From contig JBBIKH010000003.1 of the NCBI GenBank assembly GCA_037445575.1, positions 1 through 64,000 on the forward strand: DNA of 64,000 nt, in the 5' to 3' direction. This document shows, in pieces, positions 7,431 to 17,402 of this stretch; within the stretch, counting starts at the first letter, position 1, and each line of letters begins with the position of its first letter. The position numbers and the translations under genes were made by a program. The notes beneath the pieces are model-generated. The model made no database searches and was not told the DNA's origin. It worked only from the letters and a program-made list of their open reading frames with translations. The DNA comes from Oleimicrobium sp037445575. Its GTDB lineage: Bacteria > Zhuqueibacterota > Zhuqueibacteria > JANLFK01 > Oleimicrobiaceae.

Positions 7431-8450
7431 TTATCCGTTCCTGTCTGATGAATTGGTCCCTGCCTCGTCGGGTGCAACGCCAGGACCCAGCCGTGCAAGA
7501 CGGGGCTCGATAACCCTGGGCATCAAGAACCGCGACACGACGCTGTAGGCCACCACCACATACCCGGTGCCGATGAGCAAATCGATGATGTAGTGCTGGT
7601 TGAGATACACCGCCGAAAACCACACGCCCAGGGGGTAGAGAGCCACAAGCGGTGCTGGCCACCGGAGACCTTTGCGGGCAAAGAGCGCGATGACCACCGG
7701 ATAGGCGCCATGCAAAGACGGGATGGCGGCAAAGTGATTGGGGTTGAACCCTCCCCACAGCGTGGTGAAGAACTTGGTGCCGAGCATGCGGTCCACGTTG
7801 ATGAGCCCACCGGCACCCATGCCCCAGAAGGAGGTCCTGGCGGGCTGGCCGAAGCCGTGCGCATAGACGTACCACGGCGGCGCTGCGGGGTAAGCAGCGA
7901 AGGTAGCCAGGGCTGAAAAGTTGAGCAGCGTCAAGGTGCCAACAAAGCTGTAGAAGAGGCGTCGGTCCTCCTTGGTGTGCCAAAAGTACCATCCCAAAAC
8001 GAGTGGCAACCCGAAGTGGAGCGTGTAGAACAGCCCGCCAGAGGCATCCAAGAGCTGGCGGAGCGGCGACGAGCCCAAGCTCTTCTGCCACTGTTGGAAG
8101 AAGAAGCAGGGGATCTGGCCGCCAAACAAGGGGCCAAAGAGCGCCAGTTCGACCCGATAGGGGAGGGCGACGTTAATGACCCCTCGCACCGAGTCCGCCA
8201 CGCCGCGCATCATGTCGTAGGCAGTCCAGAACAGAATGAACGGGCTCCAATCGATAAGGAAACGCTTGCCCTTCTCCTTGCCCAGGAGCGTGGCCAGCAC
8301 GAGCAACGCCACAAAGGCATGGTCAGGGCGCACACGGATCACCTGGTTGATGGCAACGAAATAGAGCACGACTGCCAGCAGCACATACGCGCGCCAGCGC
8401 CGGGTAGGCTTGTTGAAGTACCGGCGAAGCCAATTGACGGGTCTCTTCAT
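7431..8450 (-). CDS. PAP2-superfamily membrane protein, Aur1/inositol-lipid-synthase-like
   Basis: A 339-residue integral membrane protein with about eight hydrophobic segments. The C-terminal half has the PAP2 phosphatase/transferase motifs: IPSLHGAYP (catalytic His in SLH) and NQHYIIDLLIG (second His and Asp). The spacing and the preceding GGLINVDRMLG and NHFAAIPSLH regions resemble the Aur1/inositolphosphotransferase branch (PAP2_3) more than simple phosphatases. It probably moves or removes a phospho-headgroup on a membrane lipid; the substrate is unknown. First gene of a PAP2-fabH-pfp operon with its own promoter at 8494-8522. Confidence 0.8.
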   Translation of the reverse strand: MKRPVNWLRRYFNKPTRRWRAYVLLAVVLYFVAINQVIRVRPDHAFVALLVLATLLGKEKGKRFLIDWSPFILFWTAYDMMRGVADSVRGVINVALPYRVELALFGPLFGGQIPCFFFQQWQKSLGSSPLRQLLDASGGLFYTLHFGLPLVLGWYFWHTKEDRRLFYSFVGTLTLLNFSALATFAAYPAAPPWYVYAHGFGQPARTSFWGMGAGGLINVDRMLGTKFFTTLWGGFNPNHFAAIPSLHGAYPVVIALFARKGLRWPAPLVALYPLGVWFSAVYLNQHYIIDLLIGTGYVVVAYSVVSRFLMPRVIEPRLARLGPGVAPDEAGTNSSDRNG

Positions 8451-8493
8451 AACGGTCCAGATATGTCGTCCAGCTCAGATGCGACTGTTAGAA

Positions 8494-8522
8494 AATCTAC
8501 AACTGCCCTTTCACAAAAACAA
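8494..8522 (-). promoter_or_regulatory. sigma-70-type promoter for PAP2-fabH-pfp
   Basis: On the minus strand, TTGTTT (8522-8517), a 17-base spacer, then TAGATT (8499-8494). Transcription should start near 8487, 37 bases before the PAP2 ATG. It sits in the 125-base gap after pyk. Confidence 0.5.
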
Positions 8523-8575
8523 GTAATCAATTAGCCCATATCCTTTGGTCTCAGCGCCCGCCACTTTCTGCGAAT

Positions 8576-10009
8576 CTAGGAGCGGGTTCCCTGACCTTTC
8601 ACCTGATGCACGGTGATCAACTTGGTGGTGCCCCGCCGTGGGATCGGAAACCCCATTACCACCACTAACAGGTCCCCTGGGGAGGCCAGACCGGCGGTGC
8701 ACATGTCCTCATCGATGGCCTGAAGAAGCTGCCGCAGGTCATCACCGAACTTGAGGAGGCGAGGGTGGACGCCCCAGATCAGGTGCGTCTGGAGTTGCAC
8801 GGATAGGTTTTGTTTAAAGGCGACGATGGGTACGGCGGGGCGGTACTTGGCAATCATCCGCGCGGTGTAGCCCGATTGGGTGAGGGTGACAATGGCAGTT
8901 GCCTTGAGGTCGCTGGCGGCCCGGCATGCCGAATCGGCCACCGCGTCAGCTACTGTTGGTGTTGGCGCCGGCCGTGGGAGCGCCTCCGTTCGAATATAGC
9001 GCTCTGCTGCCTCCACGGCGCGGACAATGCGGGCCAGCGTCCTGGTCACTTGCACCGGGCGCTGACCGGTGGCGGTCTCCGCAGTGAGCATCACCGCATC
9101 CGTCCCCTCCTGGATGGCATTGGCCACGTCGGTGACCTCGGCACGGGTTGGGCGAGGTTGGGTGCGCATGGATTCCAGCATCTGCGTGGCGACGATGCAC
9201 GGCACGCCGGCCTGCCGGCAGCGGAGCACAATCTGTTGCTGTACCACGGGCACCTTCTCCAATGGAAGCTCAACGCCCAGGTCACCCCGGGCGACTATCA
9301 CCGCGTCGCTGGCCTGGAGGATGGCGTCCAGATCTGCCAGCGCCTGGGGCTTTTCGATTTTTGCCACCACCCGCGCCGAGGCCTGTTGCTGAGCAATCAT
9401 CTCCCGCACCGCCAGCACGTCCGCAGCCCGCCGCACGAACGAGACTGCCACACAGTCCACGCCCTGCGCCAGGCCAAAAAGAAGATCCTTGCGGTCTTTT
9501 TCGGTGAGCGCAGGTGAGGAGATATCCACCCCCGGAAGGTTGATCCCCTTGAGACTGGTTACTATGCCACCTTCGATTACTCGGCAGGTTACGGCGTCCT
9601 CGCCCGTGGTCAGGACTTTCAGCTGAATGAGCCCGTCGTCGATCAGGATCTTGTCCCCCGAATGGACGTCTTTCGCCAAGTTCCGGTAGGAGGTGGTGAG
9701 GACGCCCGGGCCGGTGCTTTCTCGCTGGGCGACGATGGTGACCTGCTGGCCGCGGCGCAGCGTCACCGTCCCACCGGGGATCTCGCCAATGCGCAATTTG
9801 GGACCTTGTAAATCCTGCATGATCGCCACCTCCATCCCTAGCCGCTCTGCGGCTTTGCGAATCATGGCAATAGCTTCCCCATGCTCCTCGTGCGTGCCAT
9901 GGGAAAAGTTCAAACGCGCCGTGTCCATGCCGGCGCGAATGAGGTCCTCGATCGTCCTCTGACAAGCGCTTGCCGGCCCGATGGTGCAGCAGATCTTTGT
10001 CCTTCTCAT
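8576..10009 (-). CDS. pyk: pyruvate kinase
   Basis: Transfers phosphate from phosphoenolpyruvate to ADP (last step of glycolysis). 477 residues, standard length. It begins MRRTKICCTIGPAS, the usual pyruvate kinase N-terminus. Further motifs: LNFSHGTHEEH, a B domain, VAKIEKPQAL, ARGDLGVELP (substrate/Mg site) and MLTAETATG. The C-terminal allosteric domain is complete (QSGYTARMIAKYRP). I chose ATG 10009 because it has GGAG six bases upstream and matches the family start; an ATG at 10039 would add ten residues. It follows comEC by 30 bases and is probably the last gene of the GT2-to-pyk operon. Confidence 0.97.
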   Translation of the reverse strand: MRRTKICCTIGPASACQRTIEDLIRAGMDTARLNFSHGTHEEHGEAIAMIRKAAERLGMEVAIMQDLQGPKLRIGEIPGGTVTLRRGQQVTIVAQRESTGPGVLTTSYRNLAKDVHSGDKILIDDGLIQLKVLTTGEDAVTCRVIEGGIVTSLKGINLPGVDISSPALTEKDRKDLLFGLAQGVDCVAVSFVRRAADVLAVREMIAQQQASARVVAKIEKPQALADLDAILQASDAVIVARGDLGVELPLEKVPVVQQQIVLRCRQAGVPCIVATQMLESMRTQPRPTRAEVTDVANAIQEGTDAVMLTAETATGQRPVQVTRTLARIVRAVEAAERYIRTEALPRPAPTPTVADAVADSACRAASDLKATAIVTLTQSGYTARMIAKYRPAVPIVAFKQNLSVQLQTHLIWGVHPRLLKFGDDLRQLLQAIDEDMCTAGLASPGDLLVVVMGFPIPRRGTTKLITVHQVKGQGTRS

Positions 10010-10039
10010 CGTTTTCTCCGCGTGTTCGTCACCTGCCAT

Positions 10040-12481
10040 CTACCAGGAAAGCAGCTCCCCCAGGGTGGGAACCCTGCGTTTCCACCGGATCAGGTGCCAC
10101 TGTTGGCCGTTGCTCCTCAGCACGGCGGCGCCTTGACGGTCGGTTCGCCAGAGGCGGGCGCCCTGTTTCGCAAGGCGCGCCAGTGCCTCGGGTGAGGGAA
10201 GACCGTGGGGATTCCATGCGCCCACGGAGATAACGGCCAGCTCTGGTGCCACCTCAGCCAGGAATGTCTCCCCCGAAGAAGTCCGGCTCCCATGGTGCCC
10301 CACCTTCAGAACCTGGCTCCGCAATAGGGGGCCAAACCGCAATATCGCCTGCTCGGCCTCACTTTCTGCATCTCCCGTAAGCAGGAGGCGTGTCCTGCCG
10401 TAGACCAGAAGGAGCACGACCGAGGTGTTATTGAGCCCGTACGGGGGTGCCCCTTCTTGTCGGACGAATTGGGGCGGAGGGTGGAGCACAAAAAGCGCAG
10501 CTGGATCGAACCCAAGAAGTTCCTCACCCGCGTGCACCACTCGCCAGGGCACTGCTAAGCTGTCCGCCACGCGACACAGGGTAAGGTAGAGGGGCTCATC
10601 TTGGGTTTGGCCTGGTGCCAAGATCTCGCCCACCGGCAGGGAGCGCAAGAGGTGCGTGGCCCCGCCGTAGTGGTCATTGTGCGGGTGGGTAATCACCAAT
10701 GCGTCCAGCCGGCGCACGCCCCGATAACGAAGGAACGGCTCGACCACGTGCCTGCCAGCATCGTAGGTCGAATCGGCCGGCCCGGCGTCCAGCAGGAGGC
10801 ATCGTCCGTTGGGAAAACGGACAAAGATGGCGTCGCCTTGGCCCACGTCCAGGACGGTTGCCTCCAACATGGCCCTTGGTCGAAACGCATCCCCCAGAAG
10901 CGCTGCGGTGGCCAGAAGTGAGACGAACACCAGGGTTCGCAGCCGCCAGCGTGCTTCCCTCAGATGAGGAGTGCACACCAGCAGGCCGTAGTAGGCCACC
11001 GCATGCAGCAGCCGCGGCCGCACATAGGAAACCGAGGCAAAGGGGAGATCTCCCATCCACTCCACGCCGCGGATGAGCGCCGTGAGCAGCAGCCAGTTGC
11101 TCGCCGCAAACAGTTTTGCCACTTGCCACGAGAGCAGGCTGGCGATCACGGTGGTGTAACCCAGGGCGACAATCATCCCGACGGTCGGCACTACCAAGAG
11201 GTTCGCGACCAACGACACGATCGGCACGCGCCCGAAGTAGTAGGCGGTCAATGGCAGAGTGCCCAACTGCGCGGCGAGTGACACAGACAGCAGAGGCAAC
11301 ACAGAAGTCCCGAAGAGACTATCCCGCTCAACCGCCCTCATCAAGACCGGCGCCATCGAGCTTTGCACCAAGCGGTGCAGGGATACGATGGATACGACGG
11401 CTGCGAATGACAACTGACACCCCGCCTGGAAGAGTTCGAACGGATTGATGAGCAGCACCACCAGCCCGGCCACCGCGAGCGAATTGTACACATTGCTCCG
11501 GCGATGCAGGGCTGCACTGCCCAACAGCACGGCCGCCATAATAGAGGCGCGCACCACTGGCGGCCGGGCCTCGGTGATCAGCACAAAGAGCACCAGCACA
11601 GCGTAAGTGGCGGCGAGCCTCACTCCGGAGGGCATCCGCAGCACGCTACAGAGCGAGCTGACGATCAAAAGGACAAAACCCACATGCAGCCCGCTCACCG
11701 CCAGCACATGGACAACCCCCGTATTGGCGAACGCCTGGCGAAGCTCCGCAGGTATCTCTCCCCTTTCTCCGACGAGAAGACCCTTGAGAAAGGAGGCCTG
11801 CTCCCCTTGCAGCGAGCGGTCGATAGTGCGGGTTATGCGCTCCCGCAGCGGATACACCACCTTTGCAAGCAACCAGCAGCCGTGACTTCCTTCCACATAA
11901 TGCACGCACTCCATGTCCCGACAGGAGATCGTGGCGTAAACGCCGCGCGCCCGCAAATACTCGCGGTGGTCGAATTCGCCAGGATTGCGCTGATCGCGGG
12001 GCAGGCGCAAAAAGCCCTCAACCTGCAGGGAATCCCCGTAGCGGATCGGGCAACGGTCGGTTCGCACCGAAAGGAGCACCTTGCCGCGTACGTCCGCAGT
12101 CTGGGCAGGCAGCACCACCTGCCCGGCCCTGAGGGTCACAAGCGCACGGCCAGGGCGTTGATCGGGGGAGGTGATGGCAACCCCTCGGAGTACCACCGGC
12201 ACTTCCTGCTCAGCGTAGTGGACAATGTGCCTTGGGTCATGCGTTACCGCCGTTGCCAGGAGGTACCGGAGCGCCCCGGCCAAGGTCAGGCCGACCAACA
12301 AGAGAAAAGTGGTGAGTGGGCGCCTCTGCCACAGCAGGGCAGCAATTGCTGCTCCCACTAAGAGAAAAGCCACAACCAGGAACGTCGCCTGAAAGGGGAC
12401 GTGGCCCTCCAAGAGGTAGCGGCCGATTGCCACCCCGATGCAAAAAGAAATGCAGCAAGGCGCTGCCGGTTTTCCCCTCAT
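10040..12481 (-). CDS. comEC: ComEC/Rec2 DNA-uptake channel protein
   Basis: Inner-membrane channel that passes single-stranded DNA into the cytoplasm during natural transformation. 813 residues, full length. The N-terminal hydrophobic stretch and OB-like DUF4131 region (about 1-220) are followed by the polytopic Competence domain with NTGVVHVLAVSGLHVG. A C-terminal metallo-beta-lactamase domain (about 560-813) carries THPHNDHYGG (HxHxDH), LLTGDAE and LKVGHHGS. The lactamase zinc ligands are intact. Other competence genes are not in the window. It follows coaE by 51 bases. Confidence 0.95.
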   Translation of the reverse strand: MRGKPAAPCCISFCIGVAIGRYLLEGHVPFQATFLVVAFLLVGAAIAALLWQRRPLTTFLLLVGLTLAGALRYLLATAVTHDPRHIVHYAEQEVPVVLRGVAITSPDQRPGRALVTLRAGQVVLPAQTADVRGKVLLSVRTDRCPIRYGDSLQVEGFLRLPRDQRNPGEFDHREYLRARGVYATISCRDMECVHYVEGSHGCWLLAKVVYPLRERITRTIDRSLQGEQASFLKGLLVGERGEIPAELRQAFANTGVVHVLAVSGLHVGFVLLIVSSLCSVLRMPSGVRLAATYAVLVLFVLITEARPPVVRASIMAAVLLGSAALHRRSNVYNSLAVAGLVVLLINPFELFQAGCQLSFAAVVSIVSLHRLVQSSMAPVLMRAVERDSLFGTSVLPLLSVSLAAQLGTLPLTAYYFGRVPIVSLVANLLVVPTVGMIVALGYTTVIASLLSWQVAKLFAASNWLLLTALIRGVEWMGDLPFASVSYVRPRLLHAVAYYGLLVCTPHLREARWRLRTLVFVSLLATAALLGDAFRPRAMLEATVLDVGQGDAIFVRFPNGRCLLLDAGPADSTYDAGRHVVEPFLRYRGVRRLDALVITHPHNDHYGGATHLLRSLPVGEILAPGQTQDEPLYLTLCRVADSLAVPWRVVHAGEELLGFDPAALFVLHPPPQFVRQEGAPPYGLNNTSVVLLLVYGRTRLLLTGDAESEAEQAILRFGPLLRSQVLKVGHHGSRTSSGETFLAEVAPELAVISVGAWNPHGLPSPEALARLAKQGARLWRTDRQGAAVLRSNGQQWHLIRWKRRVPTLGELLSW

Positions 12482-12532
12482 AGCGCCCCTCAGCGCCCGG
12501 TTCTTGTGCCTTTGACAAAAGACCTGCGGACG

Positions 12533-13162
12533 TCAAGCGCGCGCCCGCCACCGTTCCAGAAGCCACGAGTAGAGCGCGCGTACTTTTCTGCGCAAGGCCA
12601 GGAGCGAGCCTGTGTTCTCGATCACATAGTCTGCCAGCCGCATCTTCTCCTCCAACGGCATCTGGGCATTGATGCGCATCAGCGCCTCCTCCGCACTCAA
12701 GCCGTTCCGCCGGCGAATCCGCTTTATCCGCTCAGCCAAAGGTGCGTATACTACCACGAGCACGTCCATGTGGCTGACGAGCGTGGCCTCACCCAGTAAA
12801 GCCGCGTCGACCACCACAATCGGGTGGCCGGCGGCACGATAGGCGGAAACCTGTTGGTCGATGTGGGTGCGCATCAGCGGGTGAACGAGGTCATTGAGGC
12901 GCTGGCGCGCCCTGGGGTCGGCAAAGACGATCGCTGCCAGGCGCTCCCTCAAGAGTTCACCGTTTGGCGCAAAGATCTCCCTGCCAAAGGCATTCTCCAA
13001 CGCTGCCCGCACCGTCGCGTCTGAGGTCACCTCGTGCCCCACAGCGTCCGCATCGATAACCGGCACCCCGAAGCGCGCGAGCAGGCGCGCCACTGCGGAT
13101 TTGCCGCTGCCAATGCCGCCGGTGAGCCCGACTACTAGGCCCGAGGCCCCATTCTTGTGCAT
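12533..13162 (-). CDS. coaE: dephospho-CoA kinase
   Basis: Phosphorylates dephospho-CoA with ATP, the last step of coenzyme A synthesis. About 209 residues. The P-loop is GLTGGIGSGKSAVARLLARFG, followed by VIDADAVGHEV (substrate Asp), LNDLVHPLMR and VVVDAALLGEA, which is the variant of the usual VPLLFE region. The start is ATG 13162; an in-frame TTG at 13174 is less likely. The ribosome-binding site is weak, and the gene sits 13 bases after the long subtilisin gene, so translation may be coupled. Confidence 0.95.
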   Translation of the reverse strand: MHKNGASGLVVGLTGGIGSGKSAVARLLARFGVPVIDADAVGHEVTSDATVRAALENAFGREIFAPNGELLRERLAAIVFADPRARQRLNDLVHPLMRTHIDQQVSAYRAAGHPIVVVDAALLGEATLVSHMDVLVVVYAPLAERIKRIRRRNGLSAEEALMRINAQMPLEEKMRLADYVIENTGSLLALRRKVRALYSWLLERWRARA

Positions 13163-13175
13163 CGCCTGCCCCAAC

Positions 13176-16100
13176 TCAACGCACCACCGCCAGCTTTCCT
13201 AGCACTTGTTCTCGGCCATTGGTGACCAAGTAGAGATACACCCCCGAGCCGACCAGCTGTCCATTGGCGTCCTTGCCGTCCCAAAACATGCCGCCATTGC
13301 CGTCCGTCTCCTCGAGCACGCGGATCACGCGCCCCTCAACGGTGGCGATGGAGATAGTGGCCTTCTCGGTCAGGTTGGCAAAGGTGACGCGAGCGGTGCC
13401 GCCCGTCAGGCGGAAGGGATTGGGGTAGGTGAAGACCCGCGACAGGTCAGTCTGGGCCAGACGCAGGGCCAGCCGGTCACCGCGGCCCGGGACCAGGGCT
13501 GTGCCGTCCTGGGCACGGATGCCGGACACATAGACGATGTGGTGCTCGTTCTGACCTCCCAGCGGAGCAATATGCGCCACCTGGAGCATAACCTGCCGTG
13601 CATCCTCGGGGTCCAGACTACACCCCGTGATCCGCACTTCAGGCTCAATGCGATAGTTGCTCGCCAGCGAAGCCGTCGCCCTGTCAAGAGGCCGACTAAA
13701 GGTGAGCAGGACCTGGCGGAGGTCCTTCACGCACGCGGCTGTCAGGTAGGGCGGCTCAGGTGCATGTGTGAAGGAAAACCGCGCACTGTTGCGCATCGTG
13801 TCTATGGGCGTGCGGTCGCAGTCAAACACGTTCGTGACGCGGAGGGTAAGCGTGTCCGCGTCCGGAAGCGGCCGGGACAGAGTGAGGACCATCTCCTCTC
13901 CAGAGCGGTTGTAGAGTACGGAGTGGACCTCCCCTTCGTACGCCCAGATCGCATAGCGAGCCGGGTCCTTTGCCGACACGTCCATCGTCTCGCTGAAGCG
14001 CACGCGCACGACCGTCTCACTCAAAGCTTGCGCCTCCACCAGCCATGGGGGACGGTTAGGCCTGGTGGCTACGGGCTGTGAGGGGAGACTCTCCGGTGGG
14101 TGTCTGCTCGAGTCCACTGCGGTCACTGCCAGCCAGTACCATTGGTCCTGCTGCAACCCGCTCAGTAGGCAGGAGGTGCCCGTCGTCCAGAGGTATGGGA
14201 TGAGGCTGTCGGGATGGCTGCCCAACAAGACCCAGTAGCCGTTTACCGGCTCGACGGAACTCCAGCTGACAGAGACCCGCGTCGTATCCAAGGGGAAGGC
14301 TTCAACGCTCTTTGGCCGTGGAGGTCGCCCCTGGGCGAGCAGGCACTGGTGCCCAATGGTGGCCACCCCGTCGTTGAAGTAGAGCTCCTTGAGCCCATCG
14401 CCGTCGGTATCAGCTACCACTGCCGCGTTGCTCCTATTTGGCCGGTAGTGCCAGACGGGGTGGTACTCCCTCGTCCCAGGGTCCCACTCTACCAGATAGA
14501 AATCGGGAAAGACGTTGAGGAAAATCTCGTCGCGGTGGTCACCGTCCACGTCCCCCGAGGAGACGCCTGCGTCAAAGTCCTTGGGCGAAGCAAAGCCGAA
14601 GAAGCGCCACTCCGCCTGGGGGAAGTACGCGTTATCACCGGCGGCCTTGTAGACCCGATAGAGCCAATGGCGTGCATCATACTCGTGTTCGGCATCAAGG
14701 CTGGGGTCGGAGTGACAGCCGACGACGAACTCGGGTTGCCCGTCGCCGTCATAGTCCCCGCTGCTCAGAAAGTCGATCGCATCGATGAGCGGCAGATGTT
14801 GCACCCAAGTTGCGCGGAAGTGGCCGTTATGGGCCTGCTCGTAAATGTAGACATCCCCGTCATAATCGCCGATGAGGATCTCTTTCAGGCCGTCTCCATC
14901 AAAGTCGGCCACCTCCACATGCGGCACGCCCGTGATGTTGCTACCGGCGGTGGGATTGGGCAAAGAGTCCCAGAAGGCGAATGCGTTGCCGGGGAGGGAG
15001 CGCCACACGTGGAATGTGGCATCCACCCGCAGGATGAGGTCATCCCTGCCGTCGCTGTCGAGATCGACCAGACGTGCTCCCCATGCATTGTTCGCATTGC
15101 GCCATACCGGCTGAAAGTGCAACGCGCGCGACCCCGTCTGCTCAAAGAGCACGGAGGTCCCGCCATAGCCGGCGAGGATCTCCACCAGGCCGTCGCCATC
15201 CGAATCCCCGAGGTCGCGGGGGATAGCGGGCTCCTGGCTCTCCCACGCCGCTGAGAATCCGCCCTCGGTGCGGCGCCATACCACCAACGGCCCGAACGAA
15301 AAGCCATTAGTGTACCGGCAGCCGATCAGCTCCTCCTTTCCGTCGCCGTCAAAGTCGTAAGCCTTTGACAACAGGTAGGCTGAAGGAAGAGAGACCGGCA
15401 GGAAGACCATGTCCACCGTCGACACAGGAGTGGCGGCCAGCGCGAAGGGGTAGAGGGTGCCGGCGTTGTCGTCGACGGAGGTGAGGCCCGCCCGGTTGGT
15501 AACGGCTATGCGAAAGCCCGTATACCCGGCCGCCAGTCTGGGAGTCACCAGGAGCCGGTGCTGCGTTGTCTGGTAAGCGAGGCGTATCTCCTGCCACATC
15601 CCCTCCGTGGCCAGGCACTGCAACCGTGCGTCACAAAGGTCATCTGTAGCGAACGACAGGAGCGTGGCGAAATAGCCCTCCTCGATCATCGGTGTCTGGA
15701 CCACGTTGGTGATGCGAGGTGGGGTGCGGTCCACAAATACCCGCACCGATTGCGCCACCACGGCCCCGTCGGCATTTTCCACCGAAAGGCGTAACGTGTA
15801 CTGCGTGTCCGGCAGGGCGGCGACGTCCCACAACCCGAGGGTGTCGTCGATCACCTGACGATTCTGCACCCTGACGAGAGTCCGCCACGAAGTGGGGTCC
15901 ACACCTGCGCCGTAGGCGAGCTCATAGGCGCGCATGAACACACCAGCGGCAGTGCCTATGACTGGGACGCTGCCGCTCGGAAGCCCTTGGTCCAAGCGAG
16001 GCCATGTGATGCGCACAACGGTAAAGTTGGGACTGCGCAGGGCGGTGGCAGCATTGATCCGACCTGCGCCGTAATAGCGGTCCCACCCTGCACTTCCCAG

Positions 16101-17399
16101 GTCGTCTGCGGTTGCCAGAACAACGCCGCGCACGTTGTCAGCGCGGTAGTCAAGATGCTGACTGATGACCAGGGCTGCGACGGCGCTGACAAACGGTGCT
16201 GCAGCCGAGGTGCCACTGAAGGTCGTGTAGCCATTGCCCATGTACGTGGTCAAAACATTGGCGCCAGGCGCGACGAGGTCAACGGTGGGGCCGTAGTTGG
16301 AAAATCCGGCCAGGTAGTCGGTGGAGTCGGTGGCGCCTACCGCCAACACTTCATCAAAGCCCGAGGGGTAGTGCACGTCGGGACTGGCACTGTTGCCGGC
16401 AGAGGCCACCAGCACCACCCCGCAGGCGTGTGCGTAGGCGACTGCGTCGCGGAGCAGAGGGGTGCAGACGACATCGCCGAAGCTCATGTTCACCACGTGC
16501 GCACCGTTGTCGGCGGCGTAGGCCAAGGCCGATGCTACATCATCCTCCTCCAGCAATCCGCCGCTGGTGCCGGCGCGAAGGTTCATTATCAGGCAGCCGT
16601 AAGCCAGGCCGGCGATGCCCACCCCATTGTCGGCCACCGCGGCGATGATCCCTGCCACGCAGGTGCCGTGCCCGTGCTCGTCCATGGGGTCGTTGTCTCG
16701 ATCGAGGTAGTCCCCGCCATCGGGGAAGTACGGAGCGTCGGTAAAGTCCCAGCCCTGCACGTCGTCCACAAAGCCGTTGTCGTCATCGTCTACGCCGTTA
16801 AAGTCGGTGGAATCCACCTTGCCATTTGCGTTGAGGTCTTCTCCTGGGTTGACCCAGATGTTGCCAGCAAGGTCCTCATGGGCGTAATCGATGCCGGTGT
16901 CGATGACGCCCACCACCACATCGCGGGAGCCGTGGTTCACATCCCAGGCCGCGCCCACCTGGACCCGATGCAACGCCCACTGCGTCGGAAGGAGAGGATC
17001 GTTCGGCAGGTAATGGAGAGTGAACGCGCGGTTGACCTGCACGTACTCCACGTCGGGGTCAGCAGCCAGGGTGGCGACGAATTCGGCGGCGCGGTCAGCA
17101 GGCAGACGCAGCTGATAGATGCGGTCCAGGCCGATCCTGCGGCGCAGTTCTGCGTGCTGGGTCGCGCCGGAGCGGACGAAGGTGGCTTGCAGCTGGTGCA
17201 CGCTAAATGCTGCGCAGAGCTCATCCAGAGATGAGAGCCCTGTGTGCACTTCGCCTGTAGCGGTCTTGCCCAGGGCCCGTAGGGGCTGGCGGGTCTTGAC
17301 AATGATCTCCTGCAGGTGCTCACCTTGGCCAAATGCGGCCAGCGGTCCGGCGAGGGCAAATGCACAGAGCACAGCGCATGAATGGGCCAACTTCCTCAT
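13176..17399 (-). CDS. secreted subtilisin-like (S8) protease with FG-GAP repeats and T9SS/FlgD-like C-terminus
   Basis: A 1407-residue exported protease. The signal peptide ends near AAFGQ (residue 25). A propeptide-like region covers 28-135. The S8 catalytic domain is about 155-450, with Asp167 (VIDTGID), His244 (HGHGTCVAG), oxyanion Asn in SAGNSA and Ser398 (FSGTSAAAP). A beta-rich domain follows. Seven calcium-type FG-GAP/VCBS repeats (DFDGDGKEEL, DSDGDGLVEI, DLDSDGRDDL and others) span about 675-1030. An Fn3 domain and a bacterial Ig-like domain lead to the C-terminal sorting domain, which opens YPNPF and contains WDGKDANGQ and SGVYLYLV. It is likely secreted by a type IX system. Three bases separate it from the GT2 gene upstream. 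Confidence 0.9.
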   Translation of the reverse strand: MRKLAHSCAVLCAFALAGPLAAFGQGEHLQEIIVKTRQPLRALGKTATGEVHTGLSSLDELCAAFSVHQLQATFVRSGATQHAELRRRIGLDRIYQLRLPADRAAEFVATLAADPDVEYVQVNRAFTLHYLPNDPLLPTQWALHRVQVGAAWDVNHGSRDVVVGVIDTGIDYAHEDLAGNIWVNPGEDLNANGKVDSTDFNGVDDDDNGFVDDVQGWDFTDAPYFPDGGDYLDRDNDPMDEHGHGTCVAGIIAAVADNGVGIAGLAYGCLIMNLRAGTSGGLLEEDDVASALAYAADNGAHVVNMSFGDVVCTPLLRDAVAYAHACGVVLVASAGNSASPDVHYPSGFDEVLAVGATDSTDYLAGFSNYGPTVDLVAPGANVLTTYMGNGYTTFSGTSAAAPFVSAVAALVISQHLDYRADNVRGVVLATADDLGSAGWDRYYGAGRINAATALRSPNFTVVRITWPRLDQGLPSGSVPVIGTAAGVFMRAYELAYGAGVDPTSWRTLVRVQNRQVIDDTLGLWDVAALPDTQYTLRLSVENADGAVVAQSVRVFVDRTPPRITNVVQTPMIEEGYFATLLSFATDDLCDARLQCLATEGMWQEIRLAYQTTQHRLLVTPRLAAGYTGFRIAVTNRAGLTSVDDNAGTLYPFALAATPVSTVDMVFLPVSLPSAYLLSKAYDFDGDGKEELIGCRYTNGFSFGPLVVWRRTEGGFSAAWESQEPAIPRDLGDSDGDGLVEILAGYGGTSVLFEQTGSRALHFQPVWRNANNAWGARLVDLDSDGRDDLILRVDATFHVWRSLPGNAFAFWDSLPNPTAGSNITGVPHVEVADFDGDGLKEILIGDYDGDVYIYEQAHNGHFRATWVQHLPLIDAIDFLSSGDYDGDGQPEFVVGCHSDPSLDAEHEYDARHWLYRVYKAAGDNAYFPQAEWRFFGFASPKDFDAGVSSGDVDGDHRDEIFLNVFPDFYLVEWDPGTREYHPVWHYRPNRSNAAVVADTDGDGLKELYFNDGVATIGHQCLLAQGRPPRPKSVEAFPLDTTRVSVSWSSVEPVNGYWVLLGSHPDSLIPYLWTTGTSCLLSGLQQDQWYWLAVTAVDSSRHPPESLPSQPVATRPNRPPWLVEAQALSETVVRVRFSETMDVSAKDPARYAIWAYEGEVHSVLYNRSGEEMVLTLSRPLPDADTLTLRVTNVFDCDRTPIDTMRNSARFSFTHAPEPPYLTAACVKDLRQVLLTFSRPLDRATASLASNYRIEPEVRITGCSLDPEDARQVMLQVAHIAPLGGQNEHHIVYVSGIRAQDGTALVPGRGDRLALRLAQTDLSRVFTYPNPFRLTGGTARVTFANLTEKATISIATVEGRVIRVLEETDGNGGMFWDGKDANGQLVGSGVYLYLVTNGREQVLGKLAVVR

Positions 17400-17402
17400 T
17401 CC

